Positions 18,392 to 28,817 of a stretch of 64,000 nucleotides of DNA are shown here, piece after piece. The stretch covers positions 62,001-126,000 of the forward strand of contig JAFEGA010000006.1 in the NCBI GenBank assembly GCA_018240285.1. Reading direction: 5' to 3'. How positions within the stretch are numbered: position 1 is the first letter of the stretch; every line of letters starts with the position of its first letter. Made by a program: the position numbers and the translations under genes. The DNA comes from Pseudomonadota bacterium. Lineage in GTDB: Bacteria > Pseudomonadota > Gammaproteobacteria > Burkholderiales > Nitrosomonadaceae. Below the pieces are notes generated by a model. It saw nothing but the letters and a program-made list of their open reading frames with translations. It made no database searches and was not told the origin of the DNA.

Positions 18392-21187
18392 ATGAGCGCA
18401 GCTGATTCAGGGAATAGCGGTAGCAATAGTAAATTAGTAAGTGATAAGGATTTGCCATTACGCGAGGATATTCGTTTTCTCGGACGTTTGCTCGGCGATA
18501 CGTTACGCGAACAAGATGGCGATAGCGCTTTCGAGCTGGTCGAAAATATACGTCAAACCGCGATTCGTTTTCATCGCGATCAGGATCTCAAGGCGCGCGA
18601 AGAATTGGATGCGATACTCAACCGCTTGAGCGATAAAGATTCATTGTCTGTTGTCCGCGGGTTCAGTTATTTCTCATTGCTTTCCAATATCGCGGAAGAT
18701 GTGCATCACAACCGGCGGCGGCGCGCGCATTTGCGCGCCGGGTCTTCACCGCAGGAAGGCAGCGTGACATTGGCGCTGGAACGTGTGTTGGCGAACGGAA
18801 ACGAGCGTGCCGTTCTGACGGAATTTTTTAACAAAGCCTTGGTTTCTCCAGTGCTCACGGCGCATCCGACCGAAGTGCAGCGCAGGAGCATCTTGGATTG
18901 CCAGTTGGCGATCGAGCGTTTGTTGAAAGAACGCGCGCTAACCGAATTGACGCCGAACGAATTGCGCCACAATGAAGAGGGATTGCGGGCCACCATTCAA
19001 ATTTTATGGCAGACGCGCATGCTGCGGCCAAGCCGTTTGTCGGTCTATGATGAAATTGAAAACGGGCTGGCTTATTACAGCTACACGTTTTTAAATGAAA
19101 TTCCTTACATCTACGCAAAAATAGAAGATTTGCTCGAACGACGTCTGGCGCATGATATTCCGCCAGTGACTTCGTTTTTGCGCATCGGTAGCTGGATCGG
19201 TGGCGATCGCGACGGCAATCCGTTTGTCACGCACGATGTCATGTTGCGCGCGGTGGAACGCCAATCGTCGGTGGCATTGGATTTTTACATCGATGCCGCG
19301 CAAAAAATCGGCCGCTCAATGAGTCTGACCGAACAAATCGTGCATGTCAGCGATGAGGTTAAGCAATTGGCCGCTATCGCGCCGGATATTGCTAATCGCT
19401 CCGATGAGCCATACCGGCGGATTTTTCTCAGCATTGCCGCGCGCCTGGTTGCAACCGCACATCAATTAGGTCATCAGGTGACGCAATATTCACCAGCCGA
19501 AACCAGAACGCCTTATTCCAGCAGCGCTGAATTTTTGCGCGATCTCAATGCCATCATTGATTCCCTGAAGCAGCATAAGTCTTCCTGGATTGCGCGGGGT
19601 GCAGTACGCAATTTGCGCCGTGCCGTGGATGTGTTCGGTTTTCATTTAGCTCCGCTGGATATGCGCCAGCACAGCAAAATCCATGAACAGGTCGTCAGCG
19701 AACTCTTCGAGCACAGCACAAAGCGGAAAAATTACCTGCAATTGAGCGAAAAAGAACGTATCGACTGGCTGCTGGCGGAAATCAGCCAGCCGTGTCTTGT
19801 ATTAAGCTCATTCACTGATTTCTCGGATTTGGCGCAATCCGAGTTGCGCATTCTGCAATGCGCGGCTGAGATTCATCGCCGCTTCGGCCGTGCAGCGATG
19901 ACGAATTACATCATATCGATGACGACTGGCATCATTAATGTGCTGGAAGTGGCTTTTCTGTTGCAACAAGTCGGGCTGTTGCAAGCCGGGGAAAATCCGC
20001 AATTGCAGCTCAATATCATCCCGTTATTTGAAACCATCTCCGATTTGCGCAGTTGCAGCGCCATCATGGATCAGCTGTTTTCCCTGCCGTATTATCGCAA
20101 ACTGCTGGATTCGCGCGGCAATGTGCAGGAAGTGATGCTCGGTTATTCAGATAGTAACAAAGACGGCGGTTTTATCACGTCGAATTGGGAAATTTATAAG
20201 GCCGAGATCGAACTTACCAAGGTTTTCGCCAAGCACAAAGTCGAATTACGCTTGTTTCACGGCCGCGGCGGTACCGTGGGGCGGGGCGGCGGACCGAGCT
20301 ATCAAAGTATTCTGGCGCAACCGCCGGGCAGCGTGAATGGTCAAATCCGCGTGACCGAGCAGGGCGAGGTGATTAGCAGTAAATATGCCGAACCTGAAAT
20401 TGGCCGCCGCAACCTTGAGACATTGGTGGCGGCGACGATGGAGGCGACGCTGCTGAGCCATGATTCGCTTGGCGCGAATGCCGGTCGCTATTATCACGCG
20501 ATGGAAAAGCTCGCATCGGCTTCTTTTGCGGCTTACCGCGACTTGGTGTATGAAACGCCAGGGTTTAAGCAATTCTTTCTGGAATCGACGCCGATCCGCG
20601 AAATGGCCGGGTTGCACATCGGCAGCAGACCACCCTCGCGCAAGAATTCCGATGCGATTGAAGATTTGCGTGCAATTCCTTGGGTGTTCAGCTGGAGTTT
20701 GAGCCGGATGATGCTCCCTGGATGGTATGGCTTCGGTCATGCAGTGGAAGCTTTTATCGATCAGGAAGAGCAAAAAGGGCAAGGACTGGCGCTATTGCAG
20801 GAAATGTATCGCGAATGGCCCTTCATGCAAACATTATTGTCGAATATGGACATGGTGCTGGCCAAGACCGATATGGGCATTGCGTCGCGCTACGCCGAGC
20901 TGGTCGAGGATGTTGCATTGCGGGAGCAGATTTTCAGGCGTATTCAAGAAGAGCGCGCGCGCAGTGAAAAATGGTTGTTCGCCGTGACCGGTCATACCGA
21001 ATTGTTGCAGGACAATCCGACATTGGCGCGTAGCATCCGCAATAGGACGCCGTATATCGATCCGCTCAATCACTTGCAAGTGGAATTGCTACGCCGTTAC
21101 CGCTCGGGTGAAGATAGCGAAGAGGTCAAGCGCTCCATTCATCTGACGATCAACGGGGTAACGGCCGGCCTGCGCAATAGCGGTTGA
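18392..21187 (+). CDS. ppc: phosphoenolpyruvate carboxylase
   Basis: This 931-residue enzyme carboxylates PEP with bicarbonate to oxaloacetate, refilling the TCA cycle. It has both signatures: VLTAHPTEVQRRSILD with the catalytic His, and VMLGYSDSNKDGG. LFHGRGGTVGRGGGPS holds the mobile loop, and the C-terminus reads TINGVTAGLRNSG, close to the family's conserved end. The length is normal for bacterial Ppc. It is transcribed away from hemC. The next gene begins 59 bases after its stop when the GTG start is used. Confidence 0.96.
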   Translation: MSAADSGNSGSNSKLVSDKDLPLREDIRFLGRLLGDTLREQDGDSAFELVENIRQTAIRFHRDQDLKAREELDAILNRLSDKDSLSVVRGFSYFSLLSNIAEDVHHNRRRRAHLRAGSSPQEGSVTLALERVLANGNERAVLTEFFNKALVSPVLTAHPTEVQRRSILDCQLAIERLLKERALTELTPNELRHNEEGLRATIQILWQTRMLRPSRLSVYDEIENGLAYYSYTFLNEIPYIYAKIEDLLERRLAHDIPPVTSFLRIGSWIGGDRDGNPFVTHDVMLRAVERQSSVALDFYIDAAQKIGRSMSLTEQIVHVSDEVKQLAAIAPDIANRSDEPYRRIFLSIAARLVATAHQLGHQVTQYSPAETRTPYSSSAEFLRDLNAIIDSLKQHKSSWIARGAVRNLRRAVDVFGFHLAPLDMRQHSKIHEQVVSELFEHSTKRKNYLQLSEKERIDWLLAEISQPCLVLSSFTDFSDLAQSELRILQCAAEIHRRFGRAAMTNYIISMTTGIINVLEVAFLLQQVGLLQAGENPQLQLNIIPLFETISDLRSCSAIMDQLFSLPYYRKLLDSRGNVQEVMLGYSDSNKDGGFITSNWEIYKAEIELTKVFAKHKVELRLFHGRGGTVGRGGGPSYQSILAQPPGSVNGQIRVTEQGEVISSKYAEPEIGRRNLETLVAATMEATLLSHDSLGANAGRYYHAMEKLASASFAAYRDLVYETPGFKQFFLESTPIREMAGLHIGSRPPSRKNSDAIEDLRAIPWVFSWSLSRMMLPGWYGFGHAVEAFIDQEEQKGQGLALLQEMYREWPFMQTLLSNMDMVLAKTDMGIASRYAELVEDVALREQIFRRIQEERARSEKWLFAVTGHTELLQDNPTLARSIRNRTPYIDPLNHLQVELLRRYRSGEDSEEVKRSIHLTINGVTAGLRNSG

Positions 21188-21246
21188 TCTTGATGCGGAT
21201 TTTTCTTCCTTTTATGCTGAGTAGACGTAGTGCAGGAGGTGTTGGG

Positions 21247-22551
21247 GTGCAGATAAAACGATTCATTTTCATTGTACTGTTTGGTTTTTATGCCCAATGG
21301 GCCTGGGCTACATTGCCGATCCAGACTTGGCAAACCGCTTCCGGGGCGCGCGTATTTTTTGTTGAGAATCATGACCTGCCGATATTGGACGTCAGCGTTG
21401 AATTTGCCGCCGGCAGCGGTATGGATACCGCTGATAAATCCGGTTGCGCCAGTCTGGTTCAACATTTGCTCAGTCTTGGCGCGGGCGGATTGTCGGAAGA
21501 TCAGATTGCCACTGCGCTGGCCGACGTTGGCGCGCAGCTGAAAAGCCAATTTGACCGCGACCGCGCCGGTATTGCGTTGCGTACATTGAGCAGCGAGCGG
21601 GAGCGCAAGCAAGCACTGGATGTTTTTGCGCGTGTTATTCAGCAGCCGGAATTTCCACGCGATGTCGTGCTGCGGGAAAAAGCCAGAGTCATCGCTAGTA
21701 TCAAGGAGTCCAGCACTAAGCCGGATTACATCGGCGAACGTGAATTGATGAAAATGCTGTACGGTTCTCATCCCTACGGATTCAATGAAATGGGTGAAAT
21801 TGACTCGTTGAACCGGCTACAGCGGGAAGATCTGGCGGCTTTTTACCGTGCTTATTATGTGGCCAAGAATGCGGTGATCGCCATCATCGGCGACGTCACC
21901 CGGCTTGAAGCGGCTGCGATTGCTGAGCAATTAACGGAAAAATTATCCGTCGAAGGAACGAACCCGGAAATACCGGCAGTGCCGATCCCCGCGGCAGGAA
22001 TCAAAAGAATCCCTCATCCGGCAACGCAAAGCCACATCCAAATGGCCTATCCAGGATTGCGGCGTAGCGATCCCGATTATTTTCCGTTGTTGGTCGGTAA
22101 TCACATCCTGGGTGGCGGCGGATTTGTTTCGCGCTTGATGGAAGAAATCCGCCAGCAACGCGGTTTGGCTTACAGTGTATATAGTTTCTTTTCCCCTTAT
22201 AAGGAGCAGGGGCCGTTCCAAATCGGCTTGCAAACCAAAAAAGAGCAATCGGAAGAAGCGCTGACCTTAACGCACAAAGTACTTAAAGAATTTGTCGCCA
22301 ATGGCCCGACGGAAGAAGAATTGAAGGCGGCGAAGCAAAATATCATCGGCGGCTTTCCGTTGCGCATCGACAGCAATAGCAAAATACTGGGATTTTTATC
22401 CGTCATCGGTTTTTATCGTTTACCGCTGACTTATTTGACGGATTATCTGGAAGCCGTCGAAGCCGTTACCACCGAACAGATCCGGCAAGCATTCCAGCGG
22501 CGGATTCAACCTGACGGCATGGTGACGGTGATTGTCGGCGCAATTGAATAG
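21247..22551 (+). CDS. M16-family peptidase subunit lacking the zinc motif
   Basis: This is a periplasmic M16B/PqqL-type protein with two M16 domains. Starting at the GTG gives a clean signal peptide (QIKRFIFIVLFGFYAQWAWA then TLPIQ) with AGGAGGT six bases upstream. A longer in-frame TTG start overlapping ppc lacks such support. The zinc motif HxxEH is absent: the matching stretch reads SLVQHLLSLGAG, with neither the Glu nor the second His. The C-terminal half keeps the R/Y pair (RGLAYSVYSFF) of the non-catalytic partner. Such subunits normally work with an active M16 protein encoded next door, but none is present here. Confidence 0.85.
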   Translation: MQIKRFIFIVLFGFYAQWAWATLPIQTWQTASGARVFFVENHDLPILDVSVEFAAGSGMDTADKSGCASLVQHLLSLGAGGLSEDQIATALADVGAQLKSQFDRDRAGIALRTLSSERERKQALDVFARVIQQPEFPRDVVLREKARVIASIKESSTKPDYIGERELMKMLYGSHPYGFNEMGEIDSLNRLQREDLAAFYRAYYVAKNAVIAIIGDVTRLEAAAIAEQLTEKLSVEGTNPEIPAVPIPAAGIKRIPHPATQSHIQMAYPGLRRSDPDYFPLLVGNHILGGGGFVSRLMEEIRQQRGLAYSVYSFFSPYKEQGPFQIGLQTKKEQSEEALTLTHKVLKEFVANGPTEEELKAAKQNIIGGFPLRIDSNSKILGFLSVIGFYRLPLTYLTDYLEAVEAVTTEQIRQAFQRRIQPDGMVTVIVGAIE

Positions 22552-22562
22552 CGTTCGCGCCA

Positions 22563-23868
<1,306 letters not shown>

Positions 23869-24025
23869 AGCATCCGGTAGATTTACTCATGCCGGTGACG
23901 CTTCTCGACGAAATCCGCTAGTTTTTCCCGTTTAATCGACGGCATCATCCAGTCTCATTTGGTTTATCTTAGGGCCTGTTTAGCTTCCTAAAATTCCTTC
24001 TTATTTATTCTTAACAGAGACATCC

Positions 24026-24871
24026 ATGGATGATCCACGTACGATAGTGGCCAACGTTCGCTCGATCTTTTCTTTACCCGATGTGGTCATTCGCATAAAC
24101 GATTTAATCGATTCCGGAGAAGCAACCAATACTGAGCTGGAGCGCGTAATTTCCAGCGATCCCGCACTTACGGCAAAGTTACTGAAGTTTGCCAACAGCA
24201 CTTATTTTGGTTTTTCCGGGAAAGTGGAAACCATTTTAAAAGCGATTTCCATCATCGGACATAAGGAGCTGCGCAATCTGGTTCTTGCGACATCCGTGAC
24301 TTCGACATTCAAAGATATTCCACCCGATCTGGTTGATATGGACACGTTCTGGAATCACAGCATCACGTGCGGAGTGACTGCGCGTCTGTTATCCACGAGT
24401 GTCGGCAGCCGGGAGCGGTTTTTTATCGCTGGATTGTTGCATGGCGTAGGGCGGTTGATTCTTTTCAACCAATATCCGAAGGAGTCGGCAATGGTATTGA
24501 GTTGCATAAATCAGGGCGAAGACGCGGTAATCCAGGCGGAACGCAAGATCTTCGGTTTTACCCATGCGCAATTGGGCGCTGAACTGTTGAAGCAATGGAA
24601 ACTGCCGCTCAATATTTGCAAGATGGTTGAATATCAATTCAATCCAATGCAGGAAAAAGAATTCCAGTATGACGCCAGCACGCTGTGTGCGGCCGTGAAT
24701 ATTACCAGCTATATCCAGCCTTGCACTAATCAGCAGATCGATCAAGAAGAGACGATTTCCGACCGCGCGCTGCAAGCCTGGAGTTTTCTAGGGCTATCGG
24801 CCGAGATTGTCGAATCGGTAATGACCGTGGCGAGACTGCAAGTCATCGAAGTGTTTAATGCGATCCGCTAA
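24026..24871 (+). CDS. HDOD domain protein
   Basis: This 281-residue protein is nearly all HDOD domain (about 15-215), the HD-related output domain without HD catalytic residues. Typical stretches are LPDVVIRINDLIDSG, SDPALTAKLLKFANS, SISIIGHKELRNLVLA in near form and FIAGLLHGVGRLI. HDOD proteins take part in signalling and motility control without known catalysis. It is followed by a second HDOD protein fused to EAL and then by pilT/pilU, so a role in type IV pilus or c-di-GMP control is plausible but inferred. Confidence 0.85.
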   Translation: MDDPRTIVANVRSIFSLPDVVIRINDLIDSGEATNTELERVISSDPALTAKLLKFANSTYFGFSGKVETILKAISIIGHKELRNLVLATSVTSTFKDIPPDLVDMDTFWNHSITCGVTARLLSTSVGSRERFFIAGLLHGVGRLILFNQYPKESAMVLSCINQGEDAVIQAERKIFGFTHAQLGAELLKQWKLPLNICKMVEYQFNPMQEKEFQYDASTLCAAVNITSYIQPCTNQQIDQEETISDRALQAWSFLGLSAEIVESVMTVARLQVIEVFNAIR

Positions 24872-25010
24872 TCGAAAGATTTGTATCGATTCTGTTAGAT
24901 AATTTTTTAGTTACAGTACTTACGATTGTGAGACTGAGATTCAAGTTGATTCGATCCGGGACGATAAACCACAGTCAGCAAGCTCGCATGAAGAAATAGG
25001 AGTACAAGGG

Positions 25011-26252
25011 ATGGAAGTATATCTCGGCCGGTTACCGATCCTTGATAACAAACAAAATTTGGTTGCCTATGAGCTGTTATTTCGCTCCGATCAACAAAAT
25101 GTAGTTACGATTACCGATAACTCCGCCGCTTCGGCAAATGTCATCATCGATACTTATGGGCAGCTCGGTATCGAAAATGTCATCGGTAAGCGGCGCGGTT
25201 TTATCAAAGTCGATGCCAAGCTGTTACTGAACGACGCTATTTGCATGCTGCCCAAAAAGCATGTGGTCTTAGAAATTTTAAGAAGCGTAGAAATCAACGA
25301 CGAAATCATCCAACGCTGCTCTTTCCTGAAGCAAAAGGGCTATCAGCTAGCGCTTTCCAGCATTACCCATCTGGATGCGTGCCTTGATCGCATCATGCCG
25401 CTCATTAATGTGGTAAAGGTCAATGTCACGGCATTAAGCCAACCCGATTTGCTCATTCTGATCAAGAAACTAAGGCGCTGGCCGGTGTTGCTGCTGGCTG
25501 AGAAAGTCGAGAGTCCGGAAATTGCCAGAAATTGCATCGCGCTGAATTTCCAAATGCTGCAAGGATTTTATTTTGCCAAGCCGGAAATCATTTCCGGAAA
25601 GCGGATAGATCCGTCCAAGTTGTCGCTGCTGAAGCTTTTGCTGCTGGTGGTGAAAGACAGTGAAGTGAGCGACATTGAGAATGAGCTCAAATATCAACCC
25701 GGCTTGAGTTACAACCTGCTGCGCATGGTGAATTCGGCTGCAAGCGGCTTACCAAGCACGATTAACTCGATTAAGCGAGCCATCATGATCATCGGGCGGA
25801 AGCAGTTGCAACGCTGGGTGCAAATCCTGCTTTATGCCGCCAAGCAAAGGGACGGCGGTTCATCCGATGCGTTGATGCTAACCGCGACCGTGCGGGGGAA
25901 ATTGCTCGAATCCATTGCTATTGCCGATCGCCCGCACGATAAAAATCATCAGGATCGCGCGTTTATGGTTGGTGTTTTGTCGTTGCTAGATACGCTGTTG
26001 GGAATGGAAATGTCCGAGCTTATCGGCACACTCAGCATACAAAAAGACATGAGCGAAGCCCTGCTAACCCGCCGCGGACCTTTAGGCTATCAACTCGCAT
26101 TGATCGAAGCGTATGAAAAAGGGGAAACGGAAATAGTGTCATCGATGCTTGCCGAGTTAGGGTTTCTCAGTATGGAAGAATTCACCCGGCTGGAGCTAGA
26201 AGCCGCAGCTTGGGCCAATCGAATCACCGATGCCGTCAATCAAACTGCATAA
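25011..26252 (+). CDS. EAL-HDOD (YuxH/CdgJ-like) signalling protein
   Basis: The 413-residue protein has an N-terminal EAL-like domain (about 1-200) and a C-terminal HDOD domain (about 205-395). The EAL part starts VYLGRLPILDNKQNLVAYELLFRS. The signature Glu motif region reads YELLF and the catalytic set (EAL, DDFGTG, EGVE) is not intact: the DDFG site is replaced by ALSSIT and the late site reads AEKVES. It is therefore probably a non-hydrolytic c-di-GMP effector of the CdgJ type. AGGAG sits before the ATG. Its neighbours pilT and pilU make a twitching or surface-motility role likely. Confidence 0.85.
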   Translation: MEVYLGRLPILDNKQNLVAYELLFRSDQQNVVTITDNSAASANVIIDTYGQLGIENVIGKRRGFIKVDAKLLLNDAICMLPKKHVVLEILRSVEINDEIIQRCSFLKQKGYQLALSSITHLDACLDRIMPLINVVKVNVTALSQPDLLILIKKLRRWPVLLLAEKVESPEIARNCIALNFQMLQGFYFAKPEIISGKRIDPSKLSLLKLLLLVVKDSEVSDIENELKYQPGLSYNLLRMVNSAASGLPSTINSIKRAIMIIGRKQLQRWVQILLYAAKQRDGGSSDALMLTATVRGKLLESIAIADRPHDKNHQDRAFMVGVLSLLDTLLGMEMSELIGTLSIQKDMSEALLTRRGPLGYQLALIEAYEKGETEIVSSMLAELGFLSMEEFTRLELEAAAWANRITDAVNQTA

Positions 26253-26404
26253 AAAACGATACGGCAAAAACCCAAGTATTTAAACCCGTCTTGTTCAATT
26301 TTTGCTTGACCTTGTCCGTTAACTAGCGGATTGATTCGGGTTCCGGCCGTTGCGATCAATCAAATTTCACGTCACTTTTTGCACTGTTACAAGAGGATGC
26401 CGCA

Positions 26405-27448
26405 ATGAATATAGTAGAGCTGCTTGCATTTGTGGTTAAAAATAGCGCTTCGGATTTACACCTTTCAGCCGGGATGCCACCGATGATCCGGGTGCACGGA
26501 GAGATCCGGCGCATCAATTTGCCGGAGATGGATCACAAAGAAGTGCACGCGATGGTGTATGACATCATGAACGACGGTCAGCGGAAATTCTACGAAGAGC
26601 ACCTGGAATGCGATTTTTCCTTTGCGGTTCCGAATCTCGCGCGTTTCCGCGTGAATGCTTTCAATACACAGCGCGGCGCCGCTGCAGTGATGCGGACGAT
26701 TCCATCGAAAATACTGAGCCTGGAAGATCTCAAAGCGCCGAAGATTTTTGCCGAAATTGCCAAGCAACCGCGCGGTGTCGTTTTGGTGACGGGACCGACC
26801 GGTTCGGGCAAGTCGACCACGTTGGCGGCCATGATCAACGACATCAATGAAAACGAATATGGTCATATTTTGACGCTCGAAGATCCCATCGAGTTTGTGC
26901 ATGAAAGCAAGAAATGCCTGATCAATCAGCGCGAAATCGGCAGGGATACGTTGAGTTTCTCCAATGCATTGCGTTCGGCGTTGCGCGAAGATCCGGACAT
27001 TATTCTGGTCGGTGAATTACGCGATCTGGAAACGATACGGCTGGCGATGACGGCGGCCGAGACCGGGCATTTGGTTTTCGGCACGTTGCATACCAGCTCC
27101 GCCGCCAAGACGATCGATCGTGTCATCGATGTTTTTCCAGCCGAAGAAAAGGAAATGATCCGCGCAATGTTGTCGGAATCGTTGCGCGCGGTTATTTCCC
27201 AAGCGCTGTTGCGCACCAAAGACGGCAAAGGCCGCGTGGCGGCGCACGAAATCATGATCGGTACCCCGGCAATCCGCAATCTGATCCGCGAAGGCAAAGT
27301 CGCGCAAATGTACTCGGCAATTCAGACCGGCCAGAACGCCGGCATGCAAACATTGGATCAGAACCTGACCGATCTGGTGAAACGCAGTGTGATTTCGATG
27401 TCCGAAGCGCGAGCAAAAGCGGCGAATAAAGATAATTTCAAGATTTAA
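26405..27448 (+). CDS. pilT: type IV pilus retraction ATPase PilT
   Basis: The 347-residue hexameric ATPase drives pilus retraction at the inner-membrane base. It has Walker A VTGPTGSGKSTT, Asp box ILTLEDPIEFVH, Walker B EDPDIILVGELRD, His box TGHLVFGTLHT, and the PilT-specific C-terminal AIRNLIREGK motif. Length and motif spacing are standard. It precedes pilU by 41 bases, the common proteobacterial arrangement, and follows the EAL-HDOD gene after 152 bases. Confidence 0.96.
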   Translation: MNIVELLAFVVKNSASDLHLSAGMPPMIRVHGEIRRINLPEMDHKEVHAMVYDIMNDGQRKFYEEHLECDFSFAVPNLARFRVNAFNTQRGAAAVMRTIPSKILSLEDLKAPKIFAEIAKQPRGVVLVTGPTGSGKSTTLAAMINDINENEYGHILTLEDPIEFVHESKKCLINQREIGRDTLSFSNALRSALREDPDIILVGELRDLETIRLAMTAAETGHLVFGTLHTSSAAKTIDRVIDVFPAEEKEMIRAMLSESLRAVISQALLRTKDGKGRVAAHEIMIGTPAIRNLIREGKVAQMYSAIQTGQNAGMQTLDQNLTDLVKRSVISMSEARAKAANKDNFKI

Positions 27449-27489
27449 CTGGCGACCGATGCAAAGTATGAAAATTCTGGGAGTATGCG

Positions 27490-28626
27490 ATGGATAAAGA
27501 ACAAGCTGCTAAATTTATGTCGGATTTGCTGCGCTTAATGCTCAGCAAGAAAGCATCCGATTTATTTATTACCGCCGGTTTTCCGCCCGCGATGAAAATT
27601 GACGGAAAAATGACGCCGGTGTCGCAGCAATCGCTATCGCTGCAACATACCGAAATGCTCGCCAAGTCGATCATGAACGACAAGCAAGTGGCGGAATTCG
27701 ACGCTACCAAGGAATGCAATTTTGCTATCAATCCTGCGGGGATCGGACGTTTTCGCGTCAATGCATTTGTCCAGCAGCAGCGCGTCGGCATGGTGTTGCG
27801 GACGATTACCACCAAGATTCCCGAGTTCGACGATTTAGGGTTACCGCAAGTGCTCAAGGATGTCGTCATGAGCAAGCGCGGCCTGGTGATTTTCGTCGGC
27901 GGTACCGGTTCGGGAAAATCGACTTCTATGGCGGCACTGATCGGCCATCGCAACAAAAACAGCTACGGCCACATCATCACCATCGAAGACCCGGTGGAGT
28001 ATGTGCACGAACATATCAACTGCGTCATTACGCAGCGCGAAGTCGGCGTCGATACCGAATCGTGGGAGGCGGCGCTGAAAAACACATTGCGGCAAGCACC
28101 CGACGTCATTCTGATCGGCGAGATCCGCGACCGCGAGACCATGGAACACGCGATTGCGTTTGCCGAAACCGGCCACTTGTGCATGGGCACATTGCACGCC
28201 AACAGCGCCAACCAGGCGCTCGACCGGATCATCAATTTCTTTCCCGAAGAACGCCGGGCACAATTATTGATGGATTTATCGCTGAATTTGCGCTCCGTAG
28301 TCGCGCAACGTCTGATTCCGCTGAAAGACGGCAAAGGACGTGCCGCCGCCATCGAAGTCATGCTCAATTCACCGCTGATCGCCGATTTGATCTTTAAAGG
28401 CCATGCGCATGAAATCAAGGACATCATGAAAAAATCCAAGGAATTGGGCATGCAAACCTTCGACATGGCGCTATTCGAACTATACGAAGCCGGAAAAATC
28501 AGCTACGAAGACGCGTTGCGCAATGCAGACTCGGTGAACGAACTGCGCCTTAAAATCAAACTGGAAAGCAACGAAGCCAAATCGCAAGATCTCAATTCGG
28601 GGATCGCACATTTGGAAATCACGTAA
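27490..28626 (+). CDS. pilU: PilT-like retraction ATPase PilU
   Basis: This 378-residue PilT paralogue assists retraction under load. It has Walker A VGGTGSGKST (Gly in place of the PilT Pro), ITIEDPVEYVH, APDVILIGEIRD and TGHLCMGTLHANSAN. The longer C-terminus ending in LNSGIAHLEIT distinguishes PilU from PilT. ATPase activity and interaction with PilT are known for the family. It ends at an accessory block: no strong terminator follows, but several hairpins lie in the next 190 bases. Confidence 0.95.
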   Translation: MDKEQAAKFMSDLLRLMLSKKASDLFITAGFPPAMKIDGKMTPVSQQSLSLQHTEMLAKSIMNDKQVAEFDATKECNFAINPAGIGRFRVNAFVQQQRVGMVLRTITTKIPEFDDLGLPQVLKDVVMSKRGLVIFVGGTGSGKSTSMAALIGHRNKNSYGHIITIEDPVEYVHEHINCVITQREVGVDTESWEAALKNTLRQAPDVILIGEIRDRETMEHAIAFAETGHLCMGTLHANSANQALDRIINFFPEERRAQLLMDLSLNLRSVVAQRLIPLKDGKGRAAAIEVMLNSPLIADLIFKGHAHEIKDIMKKSKELGMQTFDMALFELYEAGKISYEDALRNADSVNELRLKIKLESNEAKSQDLNSGIAHLEIT

Positions 28627-28743
28627 AAAAACGATCTCGCTACATCGGCTTCAATGCGATTTCAGCTTCCCGGTCAACCGGGCTTCTGATGTGACTTCAA
28701 TAAACAACCCCGTGGCGAGAGAACGGGGAATCTCCATCCCATA

Positions 28744-28817
28744 GGGCGTTCCGCCAAAAGCTGATAAGTGTATAGCGCAGTGCCGCAAACGGCGGAACAC
28801 CCTAACGGGCTTCCGCC
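28744..28817. repeat. REP/MITE-like nested inverted repeat between pilU and the GHKL-nuclease gene
   Basis: GGGCGTTCCGCC (28744-28755) pairs with GGCGGAACACCC (28791-28802) with one mismatch, and the second arm can instead pair with TTCCGCC (28811-28817). Two more hairpins lie nearby: CCCGGT/ACCGGG at about 28668-28682 and CCCCGT/ACGGGG at 28708-28728. The right edge touches the stop codon of the GHKL gene. The arm sequence resembles the GGCGGA...TCCGCC hairpin repeats dispersed in many proteobacteria. It may end transcripts from both sides. The family assignment is from memory. Confidence 0.5.
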
